Positions 1 through 6,503 are shown, counted from the first letter of the stretch. The stretch is 14,497 nucleotides of DNA from Sphingomonadaceae bacterium (GCA_016462305.1 JAEMTM010000028.1:2434-16930); one strand, 5' to 3'. The notes: a model not told the origin generated them from the sequence alone. Program-made: numbers and translations.

Positions 1-558
1 TTCACCCGAAATCGTACGGCTGGTCCGACGTTTTTGGGCTTCAACAGCTTTCGGAACGGACCGGTCAACTTTGCCCGCTTTGAAGCGCGCGGAATTGATT
101 TCCAGGCGCGTTACCGTTTTCCACTGGGAAGCGATGCCGGCGACATTACGGCTAATGTCGGCGGCACCTACGCTTTGCGCGGGCTTAGATTTACGTCGGT
201 CACTGATCCCAACTCAAAAAACAATTTCATCGGTGAAGCTCAGTCACCCGAACTTGCCTTCAGTACGGGTCTTGCTTGGGACAAGGACGGTTTCCGCATC
301 CAGTGGGAGAGTTTCTGGCAGTCGAAGCAATATTATCAGGGCGTTGATGCTGAGGATCCCAGCGGTTTTGCCGAGCCTAACCGCGACCCGAATTTCTGGT
401 CTCATGACATCAACATAAGCTATCAGCTCAACGACCAGTTCACTATCCGTGGCGGTGTCAATAACCTGACCGACGAACGTCCGTTCAAGGCAGAGGCGGC
501 TTATCCGATTTCAGCAATCGGTCGTAACTATTTCCTTGGTATCACCGCGAGATATTGA
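1..558 (+). CDS. TonB-dependent receptor, C-terminal part (5' end outside the window)
   Basis: The frame is open from the first base and ends in TGA at 556-558, so this is the last 185 or so residues of a longer outer-membrane receptor. Such receptors import siderophores, vitamin B12 or glycans across the outer membrane with energy from TonB-ExbBD. What is visible is the end of the beta-barrel: alternating aromatic/polar strands, the motif EARGIDFQARY near the start, the motif GGVNNLTDERPF typical of the penultimate strands, and a C-terminus ending in an aromatic residue (GITARY), the usual signal for barrel insertion. The plug domain, TonB box and signal peptide lie outside the window, so the substrate cannot be inferred. 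The gene converges on rimK and shares its terminator. Confidence 0.9.
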   Translation, partial: FTRNRTAGPTFLGFNSFRNGPVNFARFEARGIDFQARYRFPLGSDAGDITANVGGTYALRGLRFTSVTDPNSKNNFIGEAQSPELAFSTGLAWDKDGFRIQWESFWQSKQYYQGVDAEDPSGFAEPNRDPNFWSHDINISYQLNDQFTIRGGVNNLTDERPFKAEAAYPISAIGRNYFLGITARY

Positions 559-575
559 TCTGGTTCGTAAAACAG

Positions 576-609
576 AAAAAAGGGCGGCCTCGAAAGCCGC
601 CCTTTTTTT
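576..609. terminator. Bidirectional intrinsic terminator between the TonB receptor gene and rimK
   Basis: A perfect 7-bp GC stem, GGGCGGC (582-588) with GCCGCCC (596-602), encloses a 7-base loop. It is flanked by six A on the left (576-581) and seven T on the right (603-609), so either strand gives a GC hairpin followed by a U-run. It lies 17 bases after the receptor stop codon, and the T-run also supplies part of the rimK stop codon (608-610). It should stop both convergent transcripts. Confidence 0.93.
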
Positions 610-1513
610 AACCTTTACCCTTTGTCTTAGTTTTGCCGCTCTCCGCATTCTCTTCGATAAACTCGATGATCCTTCCGGCAATATCCTTACCACTGGCCTT
701 TTCAATGCCCTCGAGTCCCGGCGAGCTGTTTACTTCCATGATAACCGGGCCGTGATTGGATCGGAGCATATCGACGCCTGCGACATTCAGGCCCATTGCC
801 CGCGCGGCGCGAACGGCGGTTGACCGCTCCTCAGGCGTTATCTTGATTGATGAAGCCGTACCGCCGCGATGCAGGTTTGACCGGAAATCGCCCTCTGCGC
901 CCTGACGCTGCATGGAAGCGACGACTTTGTTGCCGATGACAAAGCATCGGATGTCGGTGGCATTGGCCTCTTTGATAAATTCCTGCACCAGGATGTTCAC
1001 ATTTGCACCGCGAAACGCCTCGATAACCGAACGCGCCGATTTCTCGGTTTCCCCCAAGACCACGCCAATGCCTTGCGTGCCTTCAAGCAATTTGATGACA
1101 ACGGGCGCACCGCCCACCATCTGAATCACTTCGTCGGTCTGGCGCGGGTCATGGGCAAAGGCGGTCACAGGCAGGCCAAGCCCCTTGCGCGCCAAAATCT
1201 GTAATGACCGCAATTTGTCCCGCGAACGGCCAATGGCAACACTTTCATTCAGCGACCACACATTCATCATTTCGAACTGGCGCAAAACGGCAAGGCCATA
1301 AAAGGTAATGGACGCGCCGATACGCGGAATGACCGCGTCATATTTGCCAAGTTTTGCCCCCTGATAATAAGCCTCGGGCCGATGTGAGGTGATATTCATC
1401 GTCACCCGTAAGGTGTTTAAGATGTCGATCTCGTGGCCGCGCGCTTGCGCCGCCTCAACAAGCCGTTGGTGGGAATAAAGATTGGCGTTCCTTGCCAGCA
1501 TCGCGATTTTCAT
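608..1513 (-). CDS. rimK: RimK, ribosomal protein S6--L-glutamate ligase (ATP-grasp)
   Basis: This 301-residue protein matches the length and sequence pattern of E. coli RimK (300 residues), which adds glutamates to the C-terminus of ribosomal protein S6 using ATP in the cytoplasm. The N-terminal pre-ATP-grasp domain opens MKIAMLARNANLYSHQRL. The ATP-grasp part shows the glycine-rich loop EGTQGIGVV (about 144-152) preceded by K141, the segment EGDFRSNLHRGG (207-218), and the metal-binding end EVNSSPGLEG (260-269). The start at 1513 fits the family; an in-frame extension upstream to 1555 would sit inside rimB. The ATG overlaps the rimB stop by four bases (ATGA), which implies translational coupling. 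The C-terminus is a short Lys/Gly tail (KTKTKGKG). RimK-type enzymes with other acceptors exist, but the similarity to RimK itself is high over the full length. Confidence 0.93.
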   Translation of the reverse strand: MKIAMLARNANLYSHQRLVEAAQARGHEIDILNTLRVTMNITSHRPEAYYQGAKLGKYDAVIPRIGASITFYGLAVLRQFEMMNVWSLNESVAIGRSRDKLRSLQILARKGLGLPVTAFAHDPRQTDEVIQMVGGAPVVIKLLEGTQGIGVVLGETEKSARSVIEAFRGANVNILVQEFIKEANATDIRCFVIGNKVVASMQRQGAEGDFRSNLHRGGTASSIKITPEERSTAVRAARAMGLNVAGVDMLRSNHGPVIMEVNSSPGLEGIEKASGKDIAGRIIEFIEENAESGKTKTKGKG

Positions 1514-1986
1514 GTGCCTGTGCTTCCTTGATTGGCGGGTTTTCCCAACACCCACCGCCGCCCGCTATTTACGAGAAAGCCGCGCCTTAACGCCCGTCGG
1601 CCAATTAGCAAGGGAAAGGCCATTGATCGCCGGTTCGCCAAGGTGAGCTGCCCGTTCCAACACAGTTTACCAAAGCAAAATTGCGCGGAGATGACATAGC
1701 GGTCTTGTCGTTCCCCGTTGGATGACCGCACCATGCGGCGGTCAATAACGGGGGCTTCATAACGCTGGGGTTTTTCACCCGCATTCAGCCGGAACCAGAA
1801 TTCGACATAAGGTTTGCCGTCGCGCAAAATGGGCTTGATCCGCGTTGCGTGAATGGAGGATGTCGCAGCACCGGTGTCCATTTTGGCATGCACTTGTGAC
1901 AGGCCAAGACTTGGCACATCAACCATCTCGCACCAGCCTATTTCGATTTTGTTGCCGGATTTCGGGCTGCGTTCCCCCGTCCGCAA
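1510..1986 (-). CDS. rimB: RimB-like retropepsin-type protease (ATP-dependent zinc protease / DUF785 family)
   Basis: The 158-residue protein carries the aspartyl-protease motif KMDTGAATSSIHA (DTGA at 37-40), then VRSSNGERQDRYVI (86-99) and PLLIGRRAL (125-133), the three signatures of the retropepsin-like family annotated as Zn_protease. In Pseudomonas the family member RimB works with RimK in controlling S6 poly-glutamylation, and the tight coupling to rimK here supports the same role. The start is unusual: the family-conserved segment KIEIGW begins at residue 13, and the only start codon before it is TTG at 1984-1986, immediately after the TAA of the upstream gene. A GGAG lies nine bases before that TTG. 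The gene overlaps rimK by four bases. Function is by homology and context; metal dependence cannot be judged from sequence. Confidence 0.85.
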   Translation of the reverse strand: MRTGERSPKSGNKIEIGWCEMVDVPSLGLSQVHAKMDTGAATSSIHATRIKPILRDGKPYVEFWFRLNAGEKPQRYEAPVIDRRMVRSSNGERQDRYVISAQFCFGKLCWNGQLTLANRRSMAFPLLIGRRALRRGFLVNSGRRWVLGKPANQGSTGT

Positions 1987-2685
1987 TTAACTTTGCTCCG
2001 TTGGAGACGACTCACTTGCGGAGACATCTTCGTCAGGCTTCGCAGTGCTGACTTCAGACGCTTCGTCAGAGGCTGCGTCCTCAATCGTCTCAATATCGAG
2101 CTTGAAGCTATCGACCTTGGGTTTTTCCGTCCCGGCGGGAGCGAAAGGCAACAGCATGTTTTTAAACTGCTCGCCAAGCACCTTATCAACAGCAGGTGCG
2201 ATTTCCGATACTTTGTAGCGCATGTAACCACCCACTACATAGGAAAAGCTAACGCGCGTAGCCGCATTGTCCTTAGCAGGTTCCATAGCAACGGTGAGCG
2301 TCCCAATCACAGCCTCCGACTGAAGCGGACCGAGCGCACCTTGCATGCGCAATACTTTGCCCGGCTGCACAAATATAACACGCATATGCTCGACGCTACC
2401 GACAGTCTTCAGCTTGCCATTTTCGTCGGCCTCCTGAAACAGCTCGCAAAAACAACCATTGGCCTGTGCATCAATATAAAAACCTGCGCTTGACCCCGAC
2501 CAGCTATGCGCCTTGTTCCAATAGTCCTTCGGTGAAAGGAGGCGTTTCCAGATTTCCGCAGGCGTCGCGTTCACGGTCGCAATATGAACCGAGTTGAAGC
2601 CCGTATCTGACGCAGCTTTAACTTCAGCGAAGGCTGGAGAGGACATTGCCGCGAGAAGGGCGGCGGGAAAGAGGACACTTTTCAT
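1987..2685 (-). CDS. Secreted SRPBCC (START-like) family protein of unknown function
   Basis: The 232-residue product begins with a clear signal peptide (MKSVLFPAALLAAMSSPAFA, probable cleavage after residue 20), so it is probably periplasmic. The following roughly 165 residues have the look of the SRPBCC/START helix-grip fold: ATPAEIWKRLLSPKDYWNKAHSW near the N-terminus, a run of beta-strand-like segments, and a long C-terminal amphipathic helix (AVDKVLGEQFKNMLLPF). Residues from about 205 form an acidic, Ser/Glu/Asp-rich tail likely to be disordered. SRPBCC folds bind hydrophobic ligands, but no ligand can be named. The start has no obvious Shine-Dalgarno sequence. The stop codon is immediately followed, in the same frame, by the TTG start of rimB. 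Whether transcription comes from adk or from its own promoter is unclear. Confidence 0.75.
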   Translation of the reverse strand: MKSVLFPAALLAAMSSPAFAEVKAASDTGFNSVHIATVNATPAEIWKRLLSPKDYWNKAHSWSGSSAGFYIDAQANGCFCELFQEADENGKLKTVGSVEHMRVIFVQPGKVLRMQGALGPLQSEAVIGTLTVAMEPAKDNAATRVSFSYVVGGYMRYKVSEIAPAVDKVLGEQFKNMLLPFAPAGTEKPKVDSFKLDIETIEDAASDEASEVSTAKPDEDVSASESSPTEQS

Positions 2686-2804
2686 GCGAAAGGTCTAGCC
2701 CCGATTCTCCGGAAATAAAAGCGTCGTTCATTTTGGACAGAATTGTCAATTCCGACTGTACTGCGTGAACGCACGAGGCCCTGCTGACACAGAGATGACG
2801 GGGG
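2686..2804. other. Intergenic region between adk and the SRPBCC gene
   Basis: In these 119 bases there is no gene and no convincing intrinsic terminator for adk. A 13-base palindrome GAATTGTCAATTC (2740-2752) contains TTGACA on the minus strand, but no good -10 box lies 16-18 bases downstream. A second dyad, TGCGTGAACGCA (2762-2773), and a weak CTGAC/GTCAG pair (2784-2788 with 2804-2808, overlapping the adk stop) are also present. These could be operator-like sites or chance. Confidence 0.4.
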
Positions 2805-3449
2805 TCAGTCGATAATAGCGTCGATGGCGTCGGTCACGTCCTCAATCGATGCCATGCCATCAACCCGACTAACTAGGCCACGTGCGTCGTATAGAGGCAA
2901 AATCGGTTCGGTCTTTGCACGATATTCCGCCATGCGGGTCCGCACGGTTTCCTCATTGTCATCTGGACGGCGCTTGAATTCATGCGCACCGCATTTGTCG
3001 CAGGTGCCCGCAACGACGGGTTGCTTGAACACGTCATGATAGCCGTCGCCACAATAAGCGCAGGTGTAGCGGCCAACCACGCGTTCAACCAACGCATCTT
3101 CGTCAACGACGAGTTCAACAACATGGTCAAGCGTCCGGTTGCGCGCCAAAAGCAAACCATCCAACAACGCTACTTGCGGCGCCGTGCGCGGATATCCATC
3201 GAAGATGAGGCCCTTATCGGCGGGAATGGCGTCCATATGTTCACCAAGGATTTCCGCCATCAACTCGTCGGGAAACAATTTCCCGGCCTTCATGATTTCA
3301 TCCGCCATTTTGCCGACATCCGAACCAGCCTTAACCGCCGCACGAAGGATGTCACCCGTCGACAATTGCACCATGCCATATTTCTTCACCAGAAATGCAG
3401 CCTGTGTGCCCTTGCCTGCGCCCGGAGGCCCCAAAAGGATGATATTCAT
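2805..3449 (-). CDS. adk: Adenylate kinase with a four-cysteine (zinc-type) lid
   Basis: The 214-residue cytoplasmic enzyme interconverts ATP + AMP and 2 ADP and matches the length of E. coli Adk. It shows the P-loop GPPGAGKGT (7-15), the AMP-binding segment LSTGDILR (29-36), DGYPRT (84-89) and the arginine-bearing RPDDNEETVRTRM (161-173). The long lid contains Cys130, Cys133, Cys150 and Cys153 in a C-X2-C-X16-C-X2-C pattern, which binds structural zinc in the Gram-positive-type adenylate kinases; E. coli lacks these. The ATG at 3449 was chosen because the family starts MNIILLGPPG and because GGGGAG lies just upstream; an in-frame extension to 3482 is not family-like. The gap to the secY stop is 36 bases, so the two genes are probably cotranscribed. 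Confidence 0.97.
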   Translation of the reverse strand: MNIILLGPPGAGKGTQAAFLVKKYGMVQLSTGDILRAAVKAGSDVGKMADEIMKAGKLFPDELMAEILGEHMDAIPADKGLIFDGYPRTAPQVALLDGLLLARNRTLDHVVELVVDEDALVERVVGRYTCAYCGDGYHDVFKQPVVAGTCDKCGAHEFKRRPDDNEETVRTRMAEYRAKTEPILPLYDARGLVSRVDGMASIEDVTDAIDAIID

Positions 3450-3485
3450 GAAACGTCTCCCCGGTTCGTTTCGATGTCGCACCGT

Positions 3486-4862
3486 TTAGCGGGTGCGTCC
3501 ACCCTTCAGCTTCGCCTTTTTCAGCAGGTCACCATATTGATGCGCGAGCAAATGGCTCTGTATCTGCGAGATCGTGTCGATGGTGACATTCACCAGAATA
3601 AGAAGACTGGTTCCGCCAATGGCAAAAAATTGCTGCTGCCCCGTCTGTGCCATCACATAATCCGGCAGCAAACAAACCAATGTCAGATAGGCTGCGCCAA
3701 GCACCGTGATACGCGTGAGCACATAATCCAGATAAGATTCGGTGTTTTTACCAGGTCGGATACCGGGGATGAAGCCACCGGCCTTTTTAAGATTCTCCGA
3801 CGTCTCTTCCGGATTGAACACCACCGCAGTGTAGAAAAAACAGAAGAAGATGATGCCAAGACCGTAAAGCGCCAAATATACTGGTTGCCCATGGGCAAGA
3901 TATTGGTTCAGCGAAATCACGAAGTCACCCATGGCGCTTTCGCCCGCAACCTTGTTACCGCCGAATTTCGTGACCGTAATCGGCAAGAGCAGCAGAGACG
4001 AAGCGAAGATGGGCGGAATAACGCCGGCTGTATTGATTTTCAAAGGCAAGTGGCTGCGGTCCGCCTGCATCATCCCGCGCTGCGTTGCGCGCTTGGGATA
4101 TTGTATCAGCACGCGGCGTTGGCCGCGCTCCATGAAGCAGATCAAAAGCGTCAGGCTTACGAACATCGCAAGGAACCCGACAATGATGAACCCGCTGATC
4201 GATCCCGTGCGGCCGCCCTCCAGCAACTGCGCAAACAAACGCGGCATTTGCGCGACGATACCCGCCATGATGATGAGCGAAATACCGTTCCCAATACCCC
4301 GCGACGTGATTTGTTCACCCAGCCACATGAGGAACATCGTGCCCCCGATAAGGCTGATGGTTGCGACAATGCGGAACATCAGGCCCGGTTCGACCACAGC
4401 GCCAATGCCATTGGCGGCCGCAAGGTTTTCAAGACCGGCGGCAAGGAAATAGCCCTGCACCGCGGTCAGGAACACTGTGCCATAACGCGTATATTGGTTC
4501 AGCTTCTTGCGCCCGCTCTCGCCTTCTTTCTTGATCGCGGCAAGCGTTGGCGACAGTGATGCCGCAAGCTGCACCACAATCGATGCGGTGATATAAGGCA
4601 TAACGCCAAGCGCGATGAGGCTCATCCGCTCAAGGCTGCCGCCCGAGAAGGTGTTGAAAATGTCGAGAACACCGCCAGCGGCATTATTGGCATATAAAGC
4701 CGCTTGGGCGACAGGATCGACGCCAGGCAATGGCACGAAGCTCAATAAACGGAATATGATGAGCGCGCCTATGGTAAACCAAATGCGGTTCTTCAGCTCT
4801 GTCGCCTGCCCGAACTTCGATAGATTGAGGTTCGAGGCCATTTGGTCGGCCCTAGATGCCAT
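3486..4862 (-). CDS. secY: SecY, channel subunit of the Sec translocon
   Basis: SecY forms the protein-conducting channel of the inner membrane with SecE and SecG. The 458-residue product compares with 443 in E. coli and has about ten hydrophobic segments, including the first after TELKNRIWF, the plug-region phrase FNTFSGGSLERMSLIALGVMP (21 residues, with SGGSLERMS as its core), the loop QYPKRATQRGM, and the FNPEETSENLKKAGGFIPGI cytoplasmic loop near the C-terminal half that contacts SecA and ribosomes. The start at 4862 is chosen because AAGGAA sits nine bases upstream and MASRADQMASNLNLSKFG matches the family; a longer frame to 4928 would begin within the predicted promoter transcript leader and is not SecY-like. 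The gene follows rplO after a 172-base gap and precedes adk. Confidence 0.97.
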   Translation of the reverse strand: MASRADQMASNLNLSKFGQATELKNRIWFTIGALIIFRLLSFVPLPGVDPVAQAALYANNAAGGVLDIFNTFSGGSLERMSLIALGVMPYITASIVVQLAASLSPTLAAIKKEGESGRKKLNQYTRYGTVFLTAVQGYFLAAGLENLAAANGIGAVVEPGLMFRIVATISLIGGTMFLMWLGEQITSRGIGNGISLIIMAGIVAQMPRLFAQLLEGGRTGSISGFIIVGFLAMFVSLTLLICFMERGQRRVLIQYPKRATQRGMMQADRSHLPLKINTAGVIPPIFASSLLLLPITVTKFGGNKVAGESAMGDFVISLNQYLAHGQPVYLALYGLGIIFFCFFYTAVVFNPEETSENLKKAGGFIPGIRPGKNTESYLDYVLTRITVLGAAYLTLVCLLPDYVMAQTGQQQFFAIGGTSLLILVNVTIDTISQIQSHLLAHQYGDLLKKAKLKGGRTR

Positions 4863-4940
4863 GATATTCGTTCCTTGGTTCCGGATTGACGCCGAGCGCA
4901 ATTTGCGTGCGCATCGGCTTAATCCCAAAAATTACGCCTG

Positions 4941-4971
4941 ACTATATCCGGACGGCCCCCAGAAATGTCAA
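4941..4971 (-). promoter_or_regulatory. Predicted promoter for secY-adk
   Basis: On the minus strand a perfect -35 hexamer TTGACA (4971-4966) is followed by TATAGT (4946-4941), five of six matches to the -10 consensus. The 19-base spacer is longer than the ideal 17. The -10 box lies 78 bases upstream of the secY ATG. The -35 box overlaps the end of the hairpin U-run, so a transcript ending at the hairpin and one starting here would be clearly separated. No transcription data are available. Confidence 0.5.
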
Positions 4972-5000
4972 ACCCCGCCTGCCCATATCGGGAAGCGGGG
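4968..5000 (-). terminator. Probable terminator or attenuator after rplO
   Basis: On the minus strand a 6-bp stem CCCCGC/GCGGGG (5000-4995 with 4978-4973) encloses a 16-base loop that itself holds a CCC/GGG pair (4992-4990 with 4984-4982). It is followed by GTTTGAC, a U-run of only three, so it may cause partial rather than full termination. It lies 34 bases beyond the rplO stop codon, between the ribosomal protein genes and secY. Confidence 0.5.
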
Positions 5001-5034
5001 CTGGCATGACAAGAGCGAAGTCGTCGCCTTAATC

Positions 5035-5571
5035 TTATTTCTTAGCCGCAGCTTCTTTAGCCGCGTTCTTGACGGAAGATTTCTTTGCAGCCGCCTTGTC
5101 CGAAGCCGAAACCTTGGTCAGAACATCAACCTTGCCGCCTGCCTTTTCAACCGCTTCAATCGCTGCCTTTGACGCGCCAGCTACCGAGAAGTTTACCTTG
5201 GCGGTCAGTTCACCCTTTGCGAGCAGACGAACGCCATCCTTACCGCCACGCGCAAGGCCAGCGGCCTTCAATGCAGCATGGTCAACAACAGCCTTGATGT
5301 CGATTTTCTTGGCATCGATGAACTTCTGAATCATACCCAGATTTACTTCGGCATGGTCCTTGGCGAAGATATTGTTAAAGCCGCGCTTTGGAATACGCAT
5401 GTGAAGTGGCATCTGGCCGCCTTCAAATCCGTTGATTGAAACACCTGAACGGCTGGTCTGGCCCTTTTGGCCGCGGCCTGAGGTTTTGCCCTTGCCTGAA
5501 CCGATACCACGGCCAACGCGCATCCGGCGATGGCGTGCGCCTTCATTATCTTTAATGTCATTCAATTTCAT
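5035..5571 (-). CDS. rplO: 50S ribosomal protein L15 (uL15), with an Ala/Lys C-terminal tail
   Basis: L15 is a late-assembling protein of the large subunit. The sequence opens MKLNDIKDNEGARHRRMRVG and continues with the family's Gly/Arg/Lys-rich rRNA-binding stretch (GRGIGSGKGKTSGRGQKGQ), then the EGGQMPLHMRIPKRGF motif that is the family signature. At 178 residues it is longer than E. coli L15 (144); the excess is mostly a C-terminal tail rich in Ala, Lys and Ser (SASDKAAAKKSS onward). The ATG at 5571 is preferred over the in-frame GTG at 5580 because the family begins MKLN. It starts 39 bases after the rpmD stop, the widest gap in the ribosomal protein run, and no strong Shine-Dalgarno is visible. 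Confidence 0.97.
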   Translation of the reverse strand: MKLNDIKDNEGARHRRMRVGRGIGSGKGKTSGRGQKGQTSRSGVSINGFEGGQMPLHMRIPKRGFNNIFAKDHAEVNLGMIQKFIDAKKIDIKAVVDHAALKAAGLARGGKDGVRLLAKGELTAKVNFSVAGASKAAIEAVEKAGGKVDVLTKVSASDKAAAKKSSVKNAAKEAAAKK

Positions 5572-5610
5572 GTCGTGCACTCGCTTTCGCTTTAATTCGC
5601 GCTAATGTTG

Positions 5611-5787
5611 TCAGTCCTGAATTTGGACCATGTGACGAACTGTGCGGATCATTCCGCGCACTTCGGCAGTGTCTTCGATTTCGACAACGCGGTTCATCTT
5701 GTCAAGGCCAAGGCCTTTCAAAGTTGCGCGCTGCGAAGCGGGACGACGGATCGGCGAACCGGTCTGCTTAATCTTAATCTTCGCCAT
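5611..5787 (-). CDS. rpmD: 50S ribosomal protein L30 (uL30)
   Basis: A 58-residue frame begins with ATG at 5787 (MAKIKIKQTGSPIRRPASQR) and ends with TGA at 5611-5613. It then reads ATLKGLGLDKMNRVVEIEDT and ends in a helix ending HMVQIQD. This is the compact single-domain bacterial L30, with the family phrase GSPIRR and the LKGLGLxKMN segment; E. coli L30 has 59 residues. It sits in the standard place between rpsE and rplO, five bases after the rpsE stop. It is a small gene that a length cut-off would miss. L30 is dispensable and absent in some bacteria, so its presence is informative. Confidence 0.96.
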   Translation of the reverse strand: MAKIKIKQTGSPIRRPASQRATLKGLGLDKMNRVVEIEDTAEVRGMIRTVRHMVQIQD

Positions 5788-5792
5788 ATCGA

Positions 5793-6503
5793 TTACTCCG
5801 CAATAGCTTCTGCGTCGGCTTCAGCAGTTTTGCTGCCACCGCGACCAAGAAGGTCGGCGATTTTCTTGCCGCGACGCTGCGCTACCGACTTGGGGCTCGT
5901 CTGTTCAGACAAAGCCGCAAAAGTAGCACGGATCATGTTATATGGGTTCGACGTGCCGACCGACTTGGTCACAACGTCCGCAACGCCAAGGCTTTCGAAG
6001 ACGGCACGCATTGGGCCACCTGCGATGATGCCGGTACCCGCAGGTGCCGAACGCAATGTTACCTTGCCCGCGCCGAAATGGCCCTTGCCGTCATGGTGCA
6101 AGGTGCGGCCATCTTTCAATGCCACGCGGATCATCGATTTCTTCGCAGCAGCAGTTGCCTTGTTAATGGCTTCTGGCACTTCGCGCGCCTTGCCATGTCC
6201 AAAGCCTACGCGACCCTGGCCATCGCCCACCACTACCAGTGCAGCAAAACCAAAGCGCTTACCGCCCTTAACTGTTTTCGAAACGCGGTTGATGTGGACG
6301 AGCTTCTCAATCGTGCCATCATCTTCTTCCTGAGCTGGACGACGATCATTGTTGTTACGACCACGGCCACCGCCGCTACCGCCACCACGATTGTCACCGC
6401 CGCCACGACCGCCGCGACCGCGACGCTGGCCTTCAGGAGCGGCTGATTCAGGTGCTACACCATCCATGACGGGTGCAGTGCTTTCATTGTTTTCAGCCAT
6501 CAT
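5793..6503 (-). CDS. rpsE: 30S ribosomal protein S5 (uS5) with a Gly/Arg-rich N-terminal extension
   Basis: S5 acts in decoding fidelity and forms part of the mRNA entry channel. The conserved core runs from about residue 66 (EKLVHINRVSKTVKGGKRFG) through VVGDGQGRVGFGHGKAREVP and the C-terminal domain with GTGIIAGGPMRAVFE and TSNPYNMIRATFAAL. The total is 236 residues against 167 in E. coli. The excess lies mainly in an N-terminal extension: an acidic/Ala start, then a low-complexity Gly/Arg/Asn tract at about 26-55 (RGRGGRGGG, GGGRGRNNN). A second tail of about ten residues is Ala/Glu-rich. Two adjacent ATGs exist; the first (6503) makes a one-base TAATG overlap with rplR, the second is three bases later. 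Confidence 0.96.
   Translation of the reverse strand: MMAENNESTAPVMDGVAPESAAPEGQRRGRGGRGGGDNRGGGSGGGRGRNNNDRRPAQEEDDGTIEKLVHINRVSKTVKGGKRFGFAALVVVGDGQGRVGFGHGKAREVPEAINKATAAAKKSMIRVALKDGRTLHHDGKGHFGAGKVTLRSAPAGTGIIAGGPMRAVFESLGVADVVTKSVGTSNPYNMIRATFAALSEQTSPKSVAQRRGKKIADLLGRGGSKTAEADAEAIAE
6339..6428 (-). repeat. Low-complexity GGN/CGN repeat encoding the Gly/Arg tract of S5
   Basis: On the plus strand this stretch is a run of CCGCCA/CCACGA-type triplets. It encodes residues 26-55 of S5, almost entirely Gly, Arg and Asn with a few Asp and Ser. Codons vary rather than repeating exactly, so selection on the amino acids is more likely than recent slippage expansion. Confidence 0.75.

Noticed and set aside
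2740..2750. A sigma-70 promoter for the SRPBCC gene at the TTGACA in the palindrome
   Set aside because: The sequence 16 to 18 bases downstream (CGACGC region) bears no resemblance to a -10 box, and the nearest TTTTAT is 23 bases away.
2982..4559. A 525-codon open frame on the plus strand, antisense to adk and secY
   Set aside because: It lies wholly opposite two well-supported genes, has a His/Arg/Gln-rich composition without recognisable domains, and is explained by the codon bias of the real genes.
4863..4928. A 22-residue N-terminal extension of SecY
   Set aside because: It is not SecY-like and begins close to the predicted transcription start; the ATG at 4862 has a Shine-Dalgarno and matches family starts.
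5605..6333. A 242-codon plus-strand frame over rpmD and rpsE
   Set aside because: It is antisense to L30 and S5, both of which are secure, and its sequence shows no protein family.
6339..6428. A CRISPR or tandem repeat array in the Gly/Arg tract
   Set aside because: There are no constant repeats with spacers; it is coding low-complexity sequence in frame with S5.
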